NCBI RefSeq assembly: GCF_002288925.2
Contig: NW_022098067.1
Location: 1,198,707-1,262,706, forward strand
Source of the DNA: Delphinapterus leucas
Lineage: Eukaryota > Chordata > Mammalia > Artiodactyla > Monodontidae
DNA: 64,000 nucleotides
Reading direction: 5' to 3'
Of this stretch, positions 22,271-33,923 are shown one piece after another. The notes beneath the pieces are model-generated. The model made no database searches. It was given only the letters and a program-made list of their open reading frames with translations, and had not been told where the DNA came from. The position numbers and the translations under genes were made by a program. The stretch's first letter is position 1, and each line of letters starts with the position of its first letter.

Positions 22271-23216
22271 TCTGCTGTGAGCTCTACCTTCTTTTTAATA
22301 CAGGCATTTACAGCTATACAGTTCCTTCTAACTACTGTTTTAGCTGTATTTCCTAAGCTTGGTATGTGTATTTTTATTCATCTCTAAGTATATTCTAATT
22401 TTTCTAGTGATTTCTTCTTTGACTTATTTGTTATTTAGAACCCATTATTGTTCTTGTTTAATTCTACATATGTGTTTTTCTTTAATTTCCACATATTTGT
22501 GAATTTTCCAAATTCCCTTTGGTTATTGATTTCTAATCTCATTCTATGTGGTCAGAGAACATGCTTTGTATGGCATATATTTTTAAATATACTGAGCCTG
22601 TTTTATGGCCTAGTTTATGGTTATCCTAGAGAATGCTTTATGTGCACTTGGGAAGAATATGTATTTTACTGTTGTTGAAAGGAGTGTTCAGTAGATGTCT
22701 GTTTTGATGTAACTGGCTTATAGTGTTGTTCAAGTCTTCCGTTTCCATGTTGATCTTCTGTCTTGTTGTTCTAGCCATTATTGATGGTAGGATATCAAAG
22801 TCTACAACTATTATTGTTGAGTTCTCTTTTCGGTTCTGTCAGTTTTTCTTCCTGTATTTTAATGCTGTTATATGTTTATAATTGTTGTATCTTCTTGATT
22901 GATTAACCCTTTTATCATTACAGAATGGTCTTCTTGTCATCTCTATGAAAATTTTCTTTTTCTTAAAATCTCTTTTGTTTGATATTAGTATAGCTTTTGT
23001 CTGATATTAGTACAGTTCTTTCAATTAATATTTGCATATATTTTATATATCTTTTCCCATCGATTTGCTTTTAACCTAGTTATGTCTTTAAATTAAAAGT
23101 GTTCCTTTGTGAATAGCATATAGTTGGATCATGCTTCTTATTCCATTTTACCAATCCCTGTCATTTAATTGGAGAGTATAATCTATTGCCCTTTTTGTTT
23201 TGTTTTGTCTTTCAAT
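22271..23216 (-). mobile_element. Ancient L1 fragment, ORF2 5' (endonuclease) region
   Basis: Minus-strand old L1. The order TATTTGTTATTTAGAA, TGTGGTCAGAGAACATGCTTTG, TTATGGTTATCCTAGAGAATG and TCATTACAGAATGGTC is the reverse of the endonuclease-coding part of ORF2. Diverged, no open frame. It is cut by a younger L1 3' end at 23217 and appears to continue at 23929. Confidence 0.75.
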
Positions 23217-23312
23217 TTTTAAACCATTTTTAAAATGAAGTATAGTTAATTTACAATGTTGTGTTAGTTACAGGTGTATAGCAAACTGATTTAGTTATAT
23301 ATATCCATATAT

Positions 23313-23355
<43 letters not shown>

Positions 23356-23928
23356 CTTTTTCAAGGTTCTTTTCCATTATAGATTATCACAAAATATTGA
23401 CTATAGTTCCCTGTGCTATACAGTTGGTCCTTGTTATCTACTTTATATGTAGTAGTGTATATATGTTAATCCCAAACTTCTAATTTATCTCCACCACCAC
23501 CCCCAATTCCATTATCTCCTTTGGTAGCCATAAGTTTGTTGTCTATGTCTGTGAGTCTATTTCTGTTTTATAAGTTCATTTGTGTCATTTTTTTTAGATT
23601 CCACATATAAACAATATAATATGATATTTGTCTTTCTCTGTCTGACTCACTTCACTTAATATGATAATCCCTAGGCTCATCAATGTTGCTGCAAATGGTA
23701 TTGTTTCATTGCTTTTTATGGCTGAGTAGTATTCCATTGTATATTATACCACATCTTCTTTATCCATTCAACTGTTGATGGACATTTATGTTGCTTCTAT
23801 GTCTTGGCTATTGTAAATAGTGTTGCTATGAATATTGGGGTACATGTATCTTTTTGAATTAGAGTTTTCTCTAGATATGTGCCCAGGAGTGGGATTTCAG
23901 TCTCATATGGTAACTCTATTTTTAATTT
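23217..23928 (-). mobile_element. 5'-truncated L1 3' end of intermediate age
   Basis: Minus-strand L1 3' UTR and ORF2 C-terminus (TATGGCTGAGTAGTATTCCATTGTATATTA; CAACTGTTGATGGACAT). It is more diverged than L1-1 and L1-2 but of the same general lineage. It lies between two parts of an older L1, with AATTTTTAA at both edges as a possible TSD (CAATTTTTAAACC on the left, TTAATTTTTAAGAC on the right). An (AT)n run sits in the 3' UTR. Confidence 0.8.
23317..23353. repeat. (AT)n microsatellite
   Basis: About 18 uninterrupted AT units within the 3' UTR of the L1 fragment. Likely length-variable. Confidence 0.95.
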
Positions 23929-26060
23929 TTAAGACATATAATCTCTGTCTTTTAATCGGAGACTTTAACCCATTGATTTTTATTTTAATTCCTGATAAGG
24001 TAGGATTTATGTCTGCCATTTTACTATTTATTTTCTTTTCCAATTCTCTATTTCTCCATTACTATTCTTCTATTATATAATATAGATATTTGTAGTATAC
24101 TATTTTAATACTCTTGTTATTTATTTTACTATTTTTTTGAGTTCTTTTCTCAGTGGTTGCCCTGGAGATTACCAGGAACATCTTAATTTATAGAAATCTA
24201 GTTTAGATGAATACCAACTTAATTTTAATAGTATACAAAAACTTTGCTTTTATATATTTCTGTTTTTTACTCTCCCCCTTGTGCTCTTATTGTCACACAA
24301 ATTACATCTGTGTACATCATGTGTCCCTTAACACAGATTTATAACTCTTGTTTTATGCAGTTTACCTACATGGTTACCTTTATTTGTGCTCCTTATTTCT
24401 TGACGTGGAATGTATTTAATGTCCAGGGTCCTTTCATTTCCACCTGAAGATTTCACTTTAGTATTTCTTGTTGGGCAGGTCTACTAGTCTCTCAGTTTTT
24501 GTTTATCTGGAAACATCTTAATTTCTCCTTCATTTTTAAAAGACAGTTTTGTTAAATACAGAATTCTTCATAGAGAGGTTTGTTTGTTTGTTTTATTCTT
24601 TGACTATGTCATCCCACTGCCTTCTGGATTCCATGACTTCTGATGAAAAAGGATTTCTTAATCTTGTTGAAATTTCCTTGTATGTGATAAATTGCATCTC
24701 TCCTAATATTTTCAAGATTCTTTTTTCATCCTTTAAACAGTTTGATTATGTCATGTATGTGTGTGGATCTATTTGAATTTATGCTACTTTGAGTTCATTG
24801 AGCTTCTTGGAAGTGCAGATTAATATTTTTCATAAAATTTGGGAAGCTTTTGGCCATGTTCCTTCAATTTTTCTTTCTCCCTCGTTCTCACTGTCCTCTC
24901 TTTCTGAGACTCCTTTTCCGTGTGTGATGATACTCTGGATGGTGTCACACAGGTCGCTTAGATTCCGTTCATTTTTAAACATATTTTTTCCTTTCTGTTT
25001 CTTGGACTGGACAATCTCAATTGACCTGTATTCAAGGCCACTGATTCTTATGCCCACATATACTGTTGTTAAACTCTTCTGATAAATTTAACATTTTAGT
25101 TTGTGTACTTTCCAACTCTTGATCTTCTGTCTGATTCTTTTGCATAATGTCTTAATCTACTGATACTCTCTATTTGGTAAGACTTTGTACTCATACTTTC
25201 TTTTGTTCCTTAGAAATGGTTTCTTTCAGGTCTTTGAACATATTTAAAATAGCTGATTTTAAATTTTTTTCTAGATTTAAAGTCCTTGTCTAGGCCAATG
25301 CCAGGATTCCTTAGGGGGAGTGCCTATTGATTGGTTTTTTATTTTTTCCTGTGTAAAAGTCATACTTTTTAATTTTTTCACCCATGTCTTATAATGTTTA
25401 GTTGAAAACTGGCCATGTTAAGTAATATACTGTGAAAACTCTGGAAATCAGATTCTTCCTCCTCCCCAGGCTTTAATTGTTGTTGTTGCTACTTGAAATT
25501 GTTGTTTGTTTAGTGACTTTTCTGAACCAATTTAAAAAGTCTGTATTACTTGTGTGTGAGCACTGAAGTCTGTTCTTGGTTAGGTTGGTGAACAGAAATT
25601 CTCGTATACACCTGGAGCCAGTAAATGTCCCAGTTTTTGCTGAGAAGCCCTGTGTGTATGTTGGGTACTCCTTTAATACTCAGCCAGGCATTTGACAATT
25701 CTACCTTAGCCTTTACCTGCTGCTTATTTCATAATCACAAGTTATAAACTTAGGGCTTTCTCCAGTCTTTCCTGAGTATGTGCACAGTTCTGCACATGCG
25801 TGTGGCCTTCTGGATTCCAAGGAATATGTCAGAGCTTTTCAAAGCCCCTATGGACATTGTTTAAGCCATTTGGTTAGCCTATTATTTGTCCCAACTGTTA
25901 TCCACCTCTTAAAGCATTGTGAAGTTATTATTTTTGACAGATAGCCCAAGGAAACATGGTATTTGCACTTGGTGAGTTCTCTGAGTCAATTCAAATAAAA
26001 ACAGCCTGGTATGGAGAGACTTCCAGGATCCACCAGGCAGTTCACATAATTAAGTTCTTG
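23929..26060 (-). mobile_element. Ancient L1/HAL1-like element, ORF1 and 5' region
   Basis: Continuation of the old minus-strand L1. It holds the ORF2 start edge (TTAATCGGAGACTTTAACCC), an ORF1-like region (CTTCTGGATTCCATGACTTC; CTTGGACTGGACAATCTCAATTGACC), and then a long 5' part with GTTGAAAACTGGCCATGTTA and CTCTGGAAATCAGATTC. These last blocks resemble HAL1 or old L1M 5' regions. A 75-residue open stretch on the minus strand (24830-25057) is charged, coiled-coil-like and agrees with ORF1. The boundary between HAL1-like and L1M parts cannot be set by eye. Confidence 0.6.
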
Positions 26061-26503
26061 GGAATAAGACTTTAAAGGTGCTCCAACCTTATTCTGTCCC
26101 CTCCAGTGGCTGCCAGGCTGCAAGTTTCCACCATGGTTGTAGGCTGTTGGTTTTCAAGGCTACTGTGGAGCTGCAGTGGGAAAGATGAAATGTGGTAAGT
26201 TAAAACTTCACAAAGTTTGTTGTTCTTACTAATATTTTGCCATATTTCTTGGAAAAACCTCTCCTTGCATGAAAGAAAGCCTTCCTTTATTTCCAGTGTT
26301 ATGAAAAAGTAGATTCTTACAATTTTTGCAAGTTTTCTCATTGCTGTTATATAGGAGGCAATTCTGAAGGCCTTTAAACTGGCATTTTAGCAATATTACT
26401 CCTGCTTAACTTTTATTGAAAGTATTCATTCTGAGTTCCAAAGAACCATTTTACAAATGTACTTTTGGGGACAGCCTAAAATAGTTCTTCTCTCACTGCT
26501 CAC
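26061..26503. other. Ancient repeat tail or unique flank of the 20-kb block
   Basis: May be the outermost 5' region of the preceding old L1/HAL1-like element. An 89-residue open stretch on the minus strand (26072-26341) has no known motif and overlaps this repeat-like DNA. No gene is called. Confidence 0.4.
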
Positions 26504-26520
26504 AATAATACAGAGCTTGG
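26504..26520. repeat. Left 17-bp direct repeat of the 20-kb L1 block
   Basis: AATAATACAGAGCTTGG, identical to 46642-46658. The left copy abuts the 5' end of L1-A and the right copy follows the A tail of L1-E. Read as a TSD, it bounds one 20,121-bp insertion or a rearranged one. Confidence 0.9.
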
Positions 26521-27999
26521 ATGATCAGGGAAGAAGGCGGAAGAGTAGGATGCGGAGATCACCCTCCTCCCCACAGATACACCAGAAATACATCTACACG
26601 TGGAACAACTCCTACAGAACACCTACTGAAAGCTGGCAGAAGACCTCAAACCTCCCAAAAGGCAAGAAAGTCCGCACGTACCTGAGTAGGGCAAAAGAAA
26701 AAAGAATAAACAGAGACAAAAGGATAGGGACGGGACCTGCACCAGTGGGAGGGAGCGTTTCCACACACTAGGAAGCCCCTTCGCTGGCAGAGACTGCGGG
26801 TGGCAGAGGGGGAAAGCTTTGGAGCTGCGGAGGAGAGCACAGCAACAGGGGTGTGGGGGGCAAAGTGGAGAGATTCCTGCACAGAGGATCAGTGCCGACG
26901 GGCACTCACCAGCCCGAGAGGCTTGCCTGCTTCCTCAGTGGGGTGGGCGGGGCTGGGAGCTGAGGCTGGGGCTTCGGTTGGAGCACAGGGAGAGGACTGG
27001 GGTTGGCGGCATGAACACAGCCTGCAGGGGGTTAGTGCACCATGGCTAACCAGGAGGGAGTCCGGGGAAAAGTCTGGACCTGCCGAAGAGGCAAGAGACT
27101 TTTTCTTCCCTCTTTATTTCCTGGTGCAGGAGGAGAGGGGATTAAGAACGCTGCTTAAAGGAGCTCCAGAGATGGGCGGGAGCCACAGCTAAAAGCGCGG
27201 ACCCCCCCAGAGAAAGGCATGAGACACTAAGTCTGCTGCTGCCACCACAAAGAAGCCTGTGTGCGAGCACAGGTCACTATCCACACCCCCCTTCCAGGGA
27301 GCCTGTGCAGCCCGCCACTGCCAGGGTCCTAGGATCCAGGGACAACTCCCCCGGGAAAACGCACGGCACCCCCTCAGGCTGGTGCAACGTCACACTGGCC
27401 TCTGCCGTCGCAGGCTCACCCTGCACTCTGTGCTCCTGCCTCTCCCTGGCCAGAGTGAGCCAGAGACCCCGAATCAGCGGCTCCTTTAACCCCATCATGC
27501 TTGAGGGAAGGACAGGCGTGCTCCGGCGACCTACAAGCAGAGGCGGGGCCAAGTCCAAAGCTGAGCCCCTGTGAGCTGTGAGAACAAAGAAGAGAAAGGA
27601 AAATCTCTCCCAGCAGCCTCAGAAGCAGCGGATTAAAGCTCCACAATCAACTTGATGTACCCTGCATCTGTGGAATACATGAATAGACAACGAATCATCC
27701 CAAATTAAGGAGGTGGACTTTGAGAGCAAGATTTGTGATTTTTTCCCCTTTTCCTCTTTTTGTGAGTGTACATGTGTATGCTTATGTGTGAGATTTTGTC
27801 TGTATAGCTTTGCTTTCACCATTTGTCCTAGGGTTCTATCCATCCGTTTGTTTCTTTTTTCTCTTAATAATATTTTTTATTTTAATAACTTTATTATACT
27901 TTATCTTAATTTATTTTATTTTCCTTTATCTTCTTTCTTTCTTTTTTTCATTCCTTCCCTCCCTCCTTCCTTCCTCCCTCACACACACCCTCGCTACCT

Positions 28000-28042
<43 letters not shown>

Positions 28043-28582
28043 ACTTCTACTAATTCTCTCTAATTTTTGTCCCTTTTATGCTGAGCTGTGTGGATGAAAG
28101 GCTCTTGGTGCTGCAGCTAGAAGTAAGTGCTGAGCCCCTCAGGTGGAAGAGCCAACTTCAGGACACGGGTCCACAAGACACCTCCCAACTCCACATAATA
28201 TCAAACAGTGAAAATCTCCCAGAGATTTCCATCTCAACACCAGCACCTAGCTTCACTCAATGACCAGCAAGCTACACTGCTGGACATCCTATGTGAAACA
28301 ACTAGCAAGACAGGAAAAAAACCCACCCATTAGCAGAGAGGCTGTCTAAAATCATAATAAGTCCACAGACACCATAAAAAACACCACCAGATGTGGACCT
28401 GACCACAAGAAAGACAAGACTGAGTCTCATCCACCAGAACACAGGCACTAGTCCCCTCCACAAGGAAGCCTACACAACCCACTGAACCAACCTTAGCCAC
28501 TGGGGACAGACACCAAAAACAACGGGAACTACGAACCTGCAGCCTGCAAAAAAGAGACCCCAAACACAGTAAGATAAGGAAA
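26521..28582 (+). promoter_or_regulatory. L1-A 5' UTR / internal promoter region
   Basis: Starts with an AAGAAGGCGGAAGAGTAGG edge, then a GC-rich part with moderate CpG content (26740-27560), then an AT-rich part and a pyrimidine tract (27921-28042). It is collinear with the L1-2 5' UTR but has one copy of the 300-bp unit. Promoter role is family knowledge. Confidence 0.78.
27921..28042 (+). repeat. Pyrimidine tract (CTTT)n in L1-A 5' UTR
   Basis: CCTTTATCTTCTTTC and CCTCCTTCC blocks lead into about 12 CTTT units ending at 28042, interrupted by an ACACACACCCTCGCTACC segment. Same position as the purine tract of L1-2 on the opposite strand. Confidence 0.9.
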
Positions 28583-29682
28583 ATGAGAAGACAGAAACAC
28601 ACACAGCAGATGAAGGAGTAAGATAAAAACCCACCAGACCTAACAAATGAAGAGGAAATAGGCAGTCTACCTGAAAAAGAATTCAGAATAATGATAGTAA
28701 AGATGATGCAAAATCTTGGAAATAGAATAGACAAAATGCAAGAAACATTTAACAAGGACCTAGAAGAACTAAAGATGAAACAAGCAATGATGAACAACAC
28801 AATAAATGAAATTAAAAATACTCTAGGGGCTTCGCTGGTGGCACAGTTGTTAAGAGTCCACCTGCTGATGCAGAGGACACGGGTTCGTGCCCCAGTCCAG
28901 GAGGATCCCGCGTGCCATGGAGTGGCTGGGCCCGTGAACCATAGCCGCTGACCCTGTGCATCCGGAGCCTGTGCTCTGCAGCGGGAGAGGCCACAACAGT
29001 GAGAGGCCCATGTACCGAAAAAAAAAAAAACTCTAGAAGGGATCAATAGCAGAATAACTGAGGCAGAAGAATGGATAAGTGACCTGGAAGATAAAATAGT
29101 GGAAATAACTACTGTAGAGCCGAATAAAGGAAAATGAATGAAAAGAACTGAGGACAGTCTCAGAGACCTCTGGGACAACATTAAATGCAGCAACATTTGA
29201 ATTATAGGGGTTCCAGAAGAAGAGAAAAAGAAAGGGACTGAGAAAATATTTGAAGAGATTATAGTTGAAAACTTCCCTAATATGGGAAAGGAAATAGTTA
29301 ATCAAGTCTAGGAAGCACAGAGAGTCCCATACAGGATAAATCCAAGGAGAAATACACCAAGACACATATTAATCAAACTGTCAAAAAATAATACAAAGAA
29401 AACATATTAAAAGAGCAAGGGAAAAACAACAAATAACACACAAGGGAATCCCCATAAGTTAACAGCTGATCTTCCAGGAGAAACTCTGCAAGCCAGATGG
29501 GACTGGCATGACATATTTAAAGTGATAACGGAGAAAAACCTGCAACCAAGATTACTCTACCTGATTATCTGATCACATTCAGATTTGATGGAGAAATTAA
29601 AAACTTTACAGACAAGCAAAAGCTGAGAGAGTTCAGCACCACCAAACCAGCTCTACAACAATGGCTAAAAGAACTTCTCTAG
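28583..29682 (+). pseudogene. L1-A ORF1, broken by stops and a SINE
   Basis: The start codon at 28583 is followed by an in-frame stop after 12 codons (MRRQKHTQQMKE then TAA). The coiled-coil segment reopens at 28691 (MIVKMMQNLGNRIDKMQET...). A CHR SINE lies at 28827-29029, with coiled-coil coding sequence resuming beside it. The expected end is at 29680-29682. Non-functional. Confidence 0.88.
28827..29029 (+). mobile_element. CHR-type SINE in L1-A ORF1
   Basis: Plus-strand long-form CHR SINE. The head is GGGCTTCGCTGGTGGCACAG, the B box is ACGGGTTCGTGCC, the 3' part is GAGAGGCCACAACAGTGAGAGG, and it ends in an A tail. Flanks share ACTCTAG (28820-28826 and 29030-29036), a TSD of at least 7 bp. 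The empty form of the site is visible in L1-E near 41351 (AAAACTCTAGG). Confidence 0.93.
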
Positions 29683-29740
29683 GCAAGAAACACAAGACAA
29701 GGAAAAGACCTACAATAACGAACCCAAAACAATTAAGAAA

Positions 29741-32700
29741 ATGGGAATAGGAACATACATATCGACAATTAGCTTAAATGTAAATGGATTAAATGCTCCC
29801 ACCAAAAGACACAGATTGGCTGAATGGATACAAAAACAAGACCCATATATTTGCTGTCTACAAGAGACCCACTTCAGACCTAGAGACACATACAGACTGA
29901 AAGTAAGGGGATGGAAAAAGATATTTCATGCAAATGGAAACCAAAAGAAAGCTGGAGTAGCAATTCTCGTATCAGACCAAATACACTTAAAATAAAGACT
30001 ATTAGAAGAGACAAAGAAGGACACTACATAATGATAAAGGGGTCGATCCAAAAAGAAACTATAACAATTATAAATATATATGCACCCATCATAGGAGCAC
30101 CTCAATACATAAGGAAAATACTAACAGTCATAAAAGGGGAAATTGACCGTAACACATTCATAGCAGGGGACTTTAACACTCCACTTTCACCAATGGACAG
30201 ATCATCAAAAATGAAAATAAATAATGAAACACAAGCTTTAAATGATACATTAAACAAGATGGACTTAATTGATATTTATAGGACATTCCATCCGAAAAGA
30301 ACAGAATACACATTTTTCTAAAGTGCTCATGGAACATTCTCCAGAAGAGATCATATCGTGGGTCACAAATCAAGCCTTGGTAAACTTAAGAAAATTGAAA
30401 TTGTGTCAAGTATCTTTTCCGACCACAATGCCATGAGACTAGATATCAATTACAGGAAAAGATCTGTAAAAAATACAAACACATGGAGGCTAAACAATAC
30501 ACTACTTAATAACGAAGTGATCACTGAAGAAATCAAAGAGGAAACTAAAGATACCTAGAAATAAATGACAATGGAGACACGAAGACCCAAAATCTATGGG
30601 ATGCAGCAAAAGCAGTTCTAAAGGGGAAGTTTATAGCAATACAACCCTACCTTAAGAAACAGGAAACATCTCAAATAAACAACCTAACCTTGCACCTAAA
30701 GCAATTAGAGAAAGAAGAAGAAAAATCCCACAAAGTTAGCAGAAGAATAGAAATCATAAAAATCAGATCAGAAATAAATGAAAAAGAAATGAAGGAAACG
30801 ATAGCAAAGATCAATAAAAATAAAAGCTGGTTATTTGAGAAGATAAACAAAATTGATAAACCATTAGACAAACACATGAAGAAAAAAGGGAGAAGACTCA
30901 AATCAATAGAATTAGAAATGAAAAAGGAGAAGTAACAACTGACACTGCAGAAATACACAAAGTCATGAGAGATTACTACAAGCAACTCTATGCCAATAAA
31001 ATGGACAATGGAATAAATGGACAAATTCTTAGAAATGCACAACATGCCAAGACTGAATCAGGAAGAAATAGAAAATATGAACAGACCATTCCCAAGTACT
31101 GAAATTGAAACTGTGATTAAAAATATTCCAACAAACAAAAGCCCAGGACCAGATGGCTTCACAGGCGAATTCCATCAAACATTTAGAGAAGAGCTAACAC
31201 CTATCCTTCTCAAACTCTTCCAAAATATAGCAGAGGCAGGAACACTCCCAAACTCATTCCATGAGGCCACCATCATGCTGATACCAAAACAAGACAAGGA
31301 TGTCACAAAGAAAAATAACTACAGGCCAATATCAGTGATGAACATAGATGCAAAAATCCTCACCAAAATACTAGCCAACAGAATCCAACAGCACTTTAAA
31401 CGGATCATACACCATGGTCAAGTGGGGTTTATTCCAGGAATGCAAGGATTCTTCAATATATGCAAATCAATCAACGTGATACACCATATTAACAAATTGA
31501 AGGAGAGAAACCGCATGATCATCTCAATAGCTTCAGAGAAATCTTTCGACAAAATTCAACACCATTTATGAGAAAAACCCTTCAGAAAGTAGGCATAGAG
31601 GGAACTTGCCTCAACATAATAAAGGCCATATATGACAAACCCACAGCCAACATTGTCCTCAATGGTGAAAAACTGAAAGCATTTCCACTAAGATCAGTAA
31701 CAAGACAAGGTTGTCCACTCTCACCACTCTTATTCAACATAGTTTTGGAAGTTTTAGCCACAGCTATCAGAGAAGAAAAGGAAATAAAAGGAATCCAAAT
31801 TGGAAAAGAAAAAGTAAAGCTGTCACTGTTTGCACATGACATGATACTATACATAGAGAATCCTAAAGATGCTACCAGAAAACTACTAGAGCTATTCAAT
31901 GAATTTGGTAAAGTAGCAGGATACAAAATTAATTCACAGAAATGTCTTGCATCCCTATACACTAATGATGAAAAGTCTGAAAGTGAAATCAAGAAGACAC
32001 TCCCATTTACCAGTACAACAAAAAGAATAAAATATCTATGAAAAAACCTACCTAAGGAGACAAAATACCTGTATGCAGAAAATTATAAGACACTGATGAA
32101 AGAAATTAAAGATGATACAAATAGATGGAGAGATATATCATGTTCTTAGATTGGAAGTATCAACATTGTGAAAATGTCTCTACAACCCAAAGCAATCTAC
32201 AGATTCAAAGCAATCCCTATCAAACTACCACTGGCATTTTTCACAGAACTAGAACAAAAAATTTCACAATTTGTATGGAAATACAAAAGACCCCGAATAG
32301 CCAAAGCAATCTTGAGAACGAAAAACAGAGCTGGAGAAATCAGGCTCCCTGACTTCAGACTATACTACAAAGCTACAGTAATCAAGACAGTATGGTACTG
32401 GTACAAAAACTGAAAGGTAGATCAATGGAACAGGATAGAAAGCCCAGAGATAAACCCATGCACATATGGTTACCTTATGTTTCATAAAGGAGGCAGGAAT
32501 ATACAGTGGAGAAAGAACAACCTCTTCAATAAATGGTGCTGGGAAAACTGGACAGGTACATGTAAGAGTATGAAATTAGATCACTCACTAACACCGTACA
32601 CAAAAATAATCTCAAAATGGATTAAAAATCTTAATATAAGGCCAGAAACTATCAAACTCTTACAGCAAAACATAGGCAGGAAACTCTATGATATAAATTA

Positions 32701-33552
32701 CAGCAAGATCCTTTTTAAGCCACCTCCTAGAGAAATGGAAATAAAAACAAAAATAAACAAATGGGACCTAATGAAACTACAAAGCTTTTGCACAGCAAAG
32801 GAAACCATAAACAAGACCAAAAGACAACGCTCAGAATGGGAGAAAATATTTTCAAAGAAGCAACTGACAAAAGATTAATCTCCAAAATTTATAAGCATCT
32901 CATGCAGCTTAATAACAAAAAAACAAACAACCCAATCCAAAAATGGGCAGAAGACCTAAATAGACATTTCTCCAAAGAAGATATACAGACTGCCCACAAA
33001 CACATGAAAGAAAGCTCAACATCACTAATCATTAGAGAATTGCAAATTGAAACTACAATGAGATATCATCTCACACCAGTCAGAATGGCCATCATCAAAA
33101 AATCTAGAAACAATAAATGCTGGAGAGGGTGTAGAGAAAAGGGAACCCTCTTGCATTGTTGGTGCGAATGTAAGTTGATACAGCCACTGTGGAGAACAGT
33201 ATGGAGGTTCCTTAAAAAACTACAAATAGAACTACCATATGAGACAACAATCCCATTACCTGGCATATACCCTGAGAAAACCATAATTCAAAAAGTGTCA
33301 TGTACCAAAATGTTCATTGCAGCTCTATTTACAATAGCCAGGAGATGGAAATAACCTAAGTGTCCATCATTGGATGAATGGATAAAGAAGATGTGGCACA
33401 TATATATGATGGAATATTACTCAGCCATAAAAAGAAATGAAATTAAGCTATATGTTATGAGGTGGATAGACCTAGAGTCTGTCATACAGAGTGAAGTACG
33501 TCAGAAAGAGAGAGGCAAATACTGTATGCTAACACATATATATGGAATGTGA
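29741..33552 (+). pseudogene. L1-A ORF2 (endonuclease/RT), disrupted
   Basis: The start is the ATG at 29741 (protein begins MGIGTYISTISLNVNGLNA) and the stop ends at 33552, a normal 3.8-kb span. The N-terminus keeps the endonuclease motif CCLQETHF. Open pieces: 29741-29995, 29911-30321, 30358-30558, 30690-30935, 31017-31571 ([22 protein letters not shown]), 31568-32041 (RT palm), 32168-32413, 32477-32878, 32761-33354 and 33370-33552. The RT box reads FAHD at 31829-31840 (first aspartate to histidine). Multiple frameshifts plus this change mean no activity. Confidence 0.92.
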
Positions 33553-33923
33553 GGGGAAAAAATGTCATGAAGACCCTAGGGGTAAGATAGGAATAAAGAC
33601 ACAGACCTATTTGAGAATGGACTTGGGGATATGGGGAGGGGGAAGGGTAAGCTGTGACAAAGCAAGAGAGAGGCATGGACATATATACACTACCAAGCAT
33701 AAGGTAGAGAGCTAGTGGGAAGTAGCCGTCTAGCACAGGGAGATCAGCCTGGTGCTTTGTGACCGCCTGGAGGGGTGGGATAGGGATGGTGGGAGGGAGG
33801 GAGACAGAAGAGGGAAGAGATATGGGAACACATGTATATATATAACTGATTCATTGTGTTGTAAAGCAGAAACTAACACACCATTGTAAAGCAATTATAC
33901 TACAATAAAGATGTTAAAAAAAA

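Larger units (their letters stand above)
26521..33923 (+). mobile_element. L1-A, full-length LINE-1
   Basis: Complete plus-strand L1 of about 7.4 kb: 5' UTR 26521-28582, ORF1 28583-29682 (with a SINE), ORF2 29741-33552, 3' UTR 33553-33911 and an A tail to 33923. An intact AATAAA lies near 33905. The left TSD is 26504-26520, but what follows the tail at 33924 is another L1 (L1-B) and not the second TSD copy; that copy is 12.7 kb farther on. Its ORFs are broken by stops. Confidence 0.94.

Noticed and set aside
26072..26341. 89-residue minus-strand frame left of the L1 block
   Set aside because: Lies in ancient repeat-like DNA, no domain, no evidence of a start or splice context.
28330..29196. 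288-residue minus-strand open frame
   Set aside because: Antisense of L1-A 5' UTR and ORF1, and passes through an inserted SINE. No independent domain.
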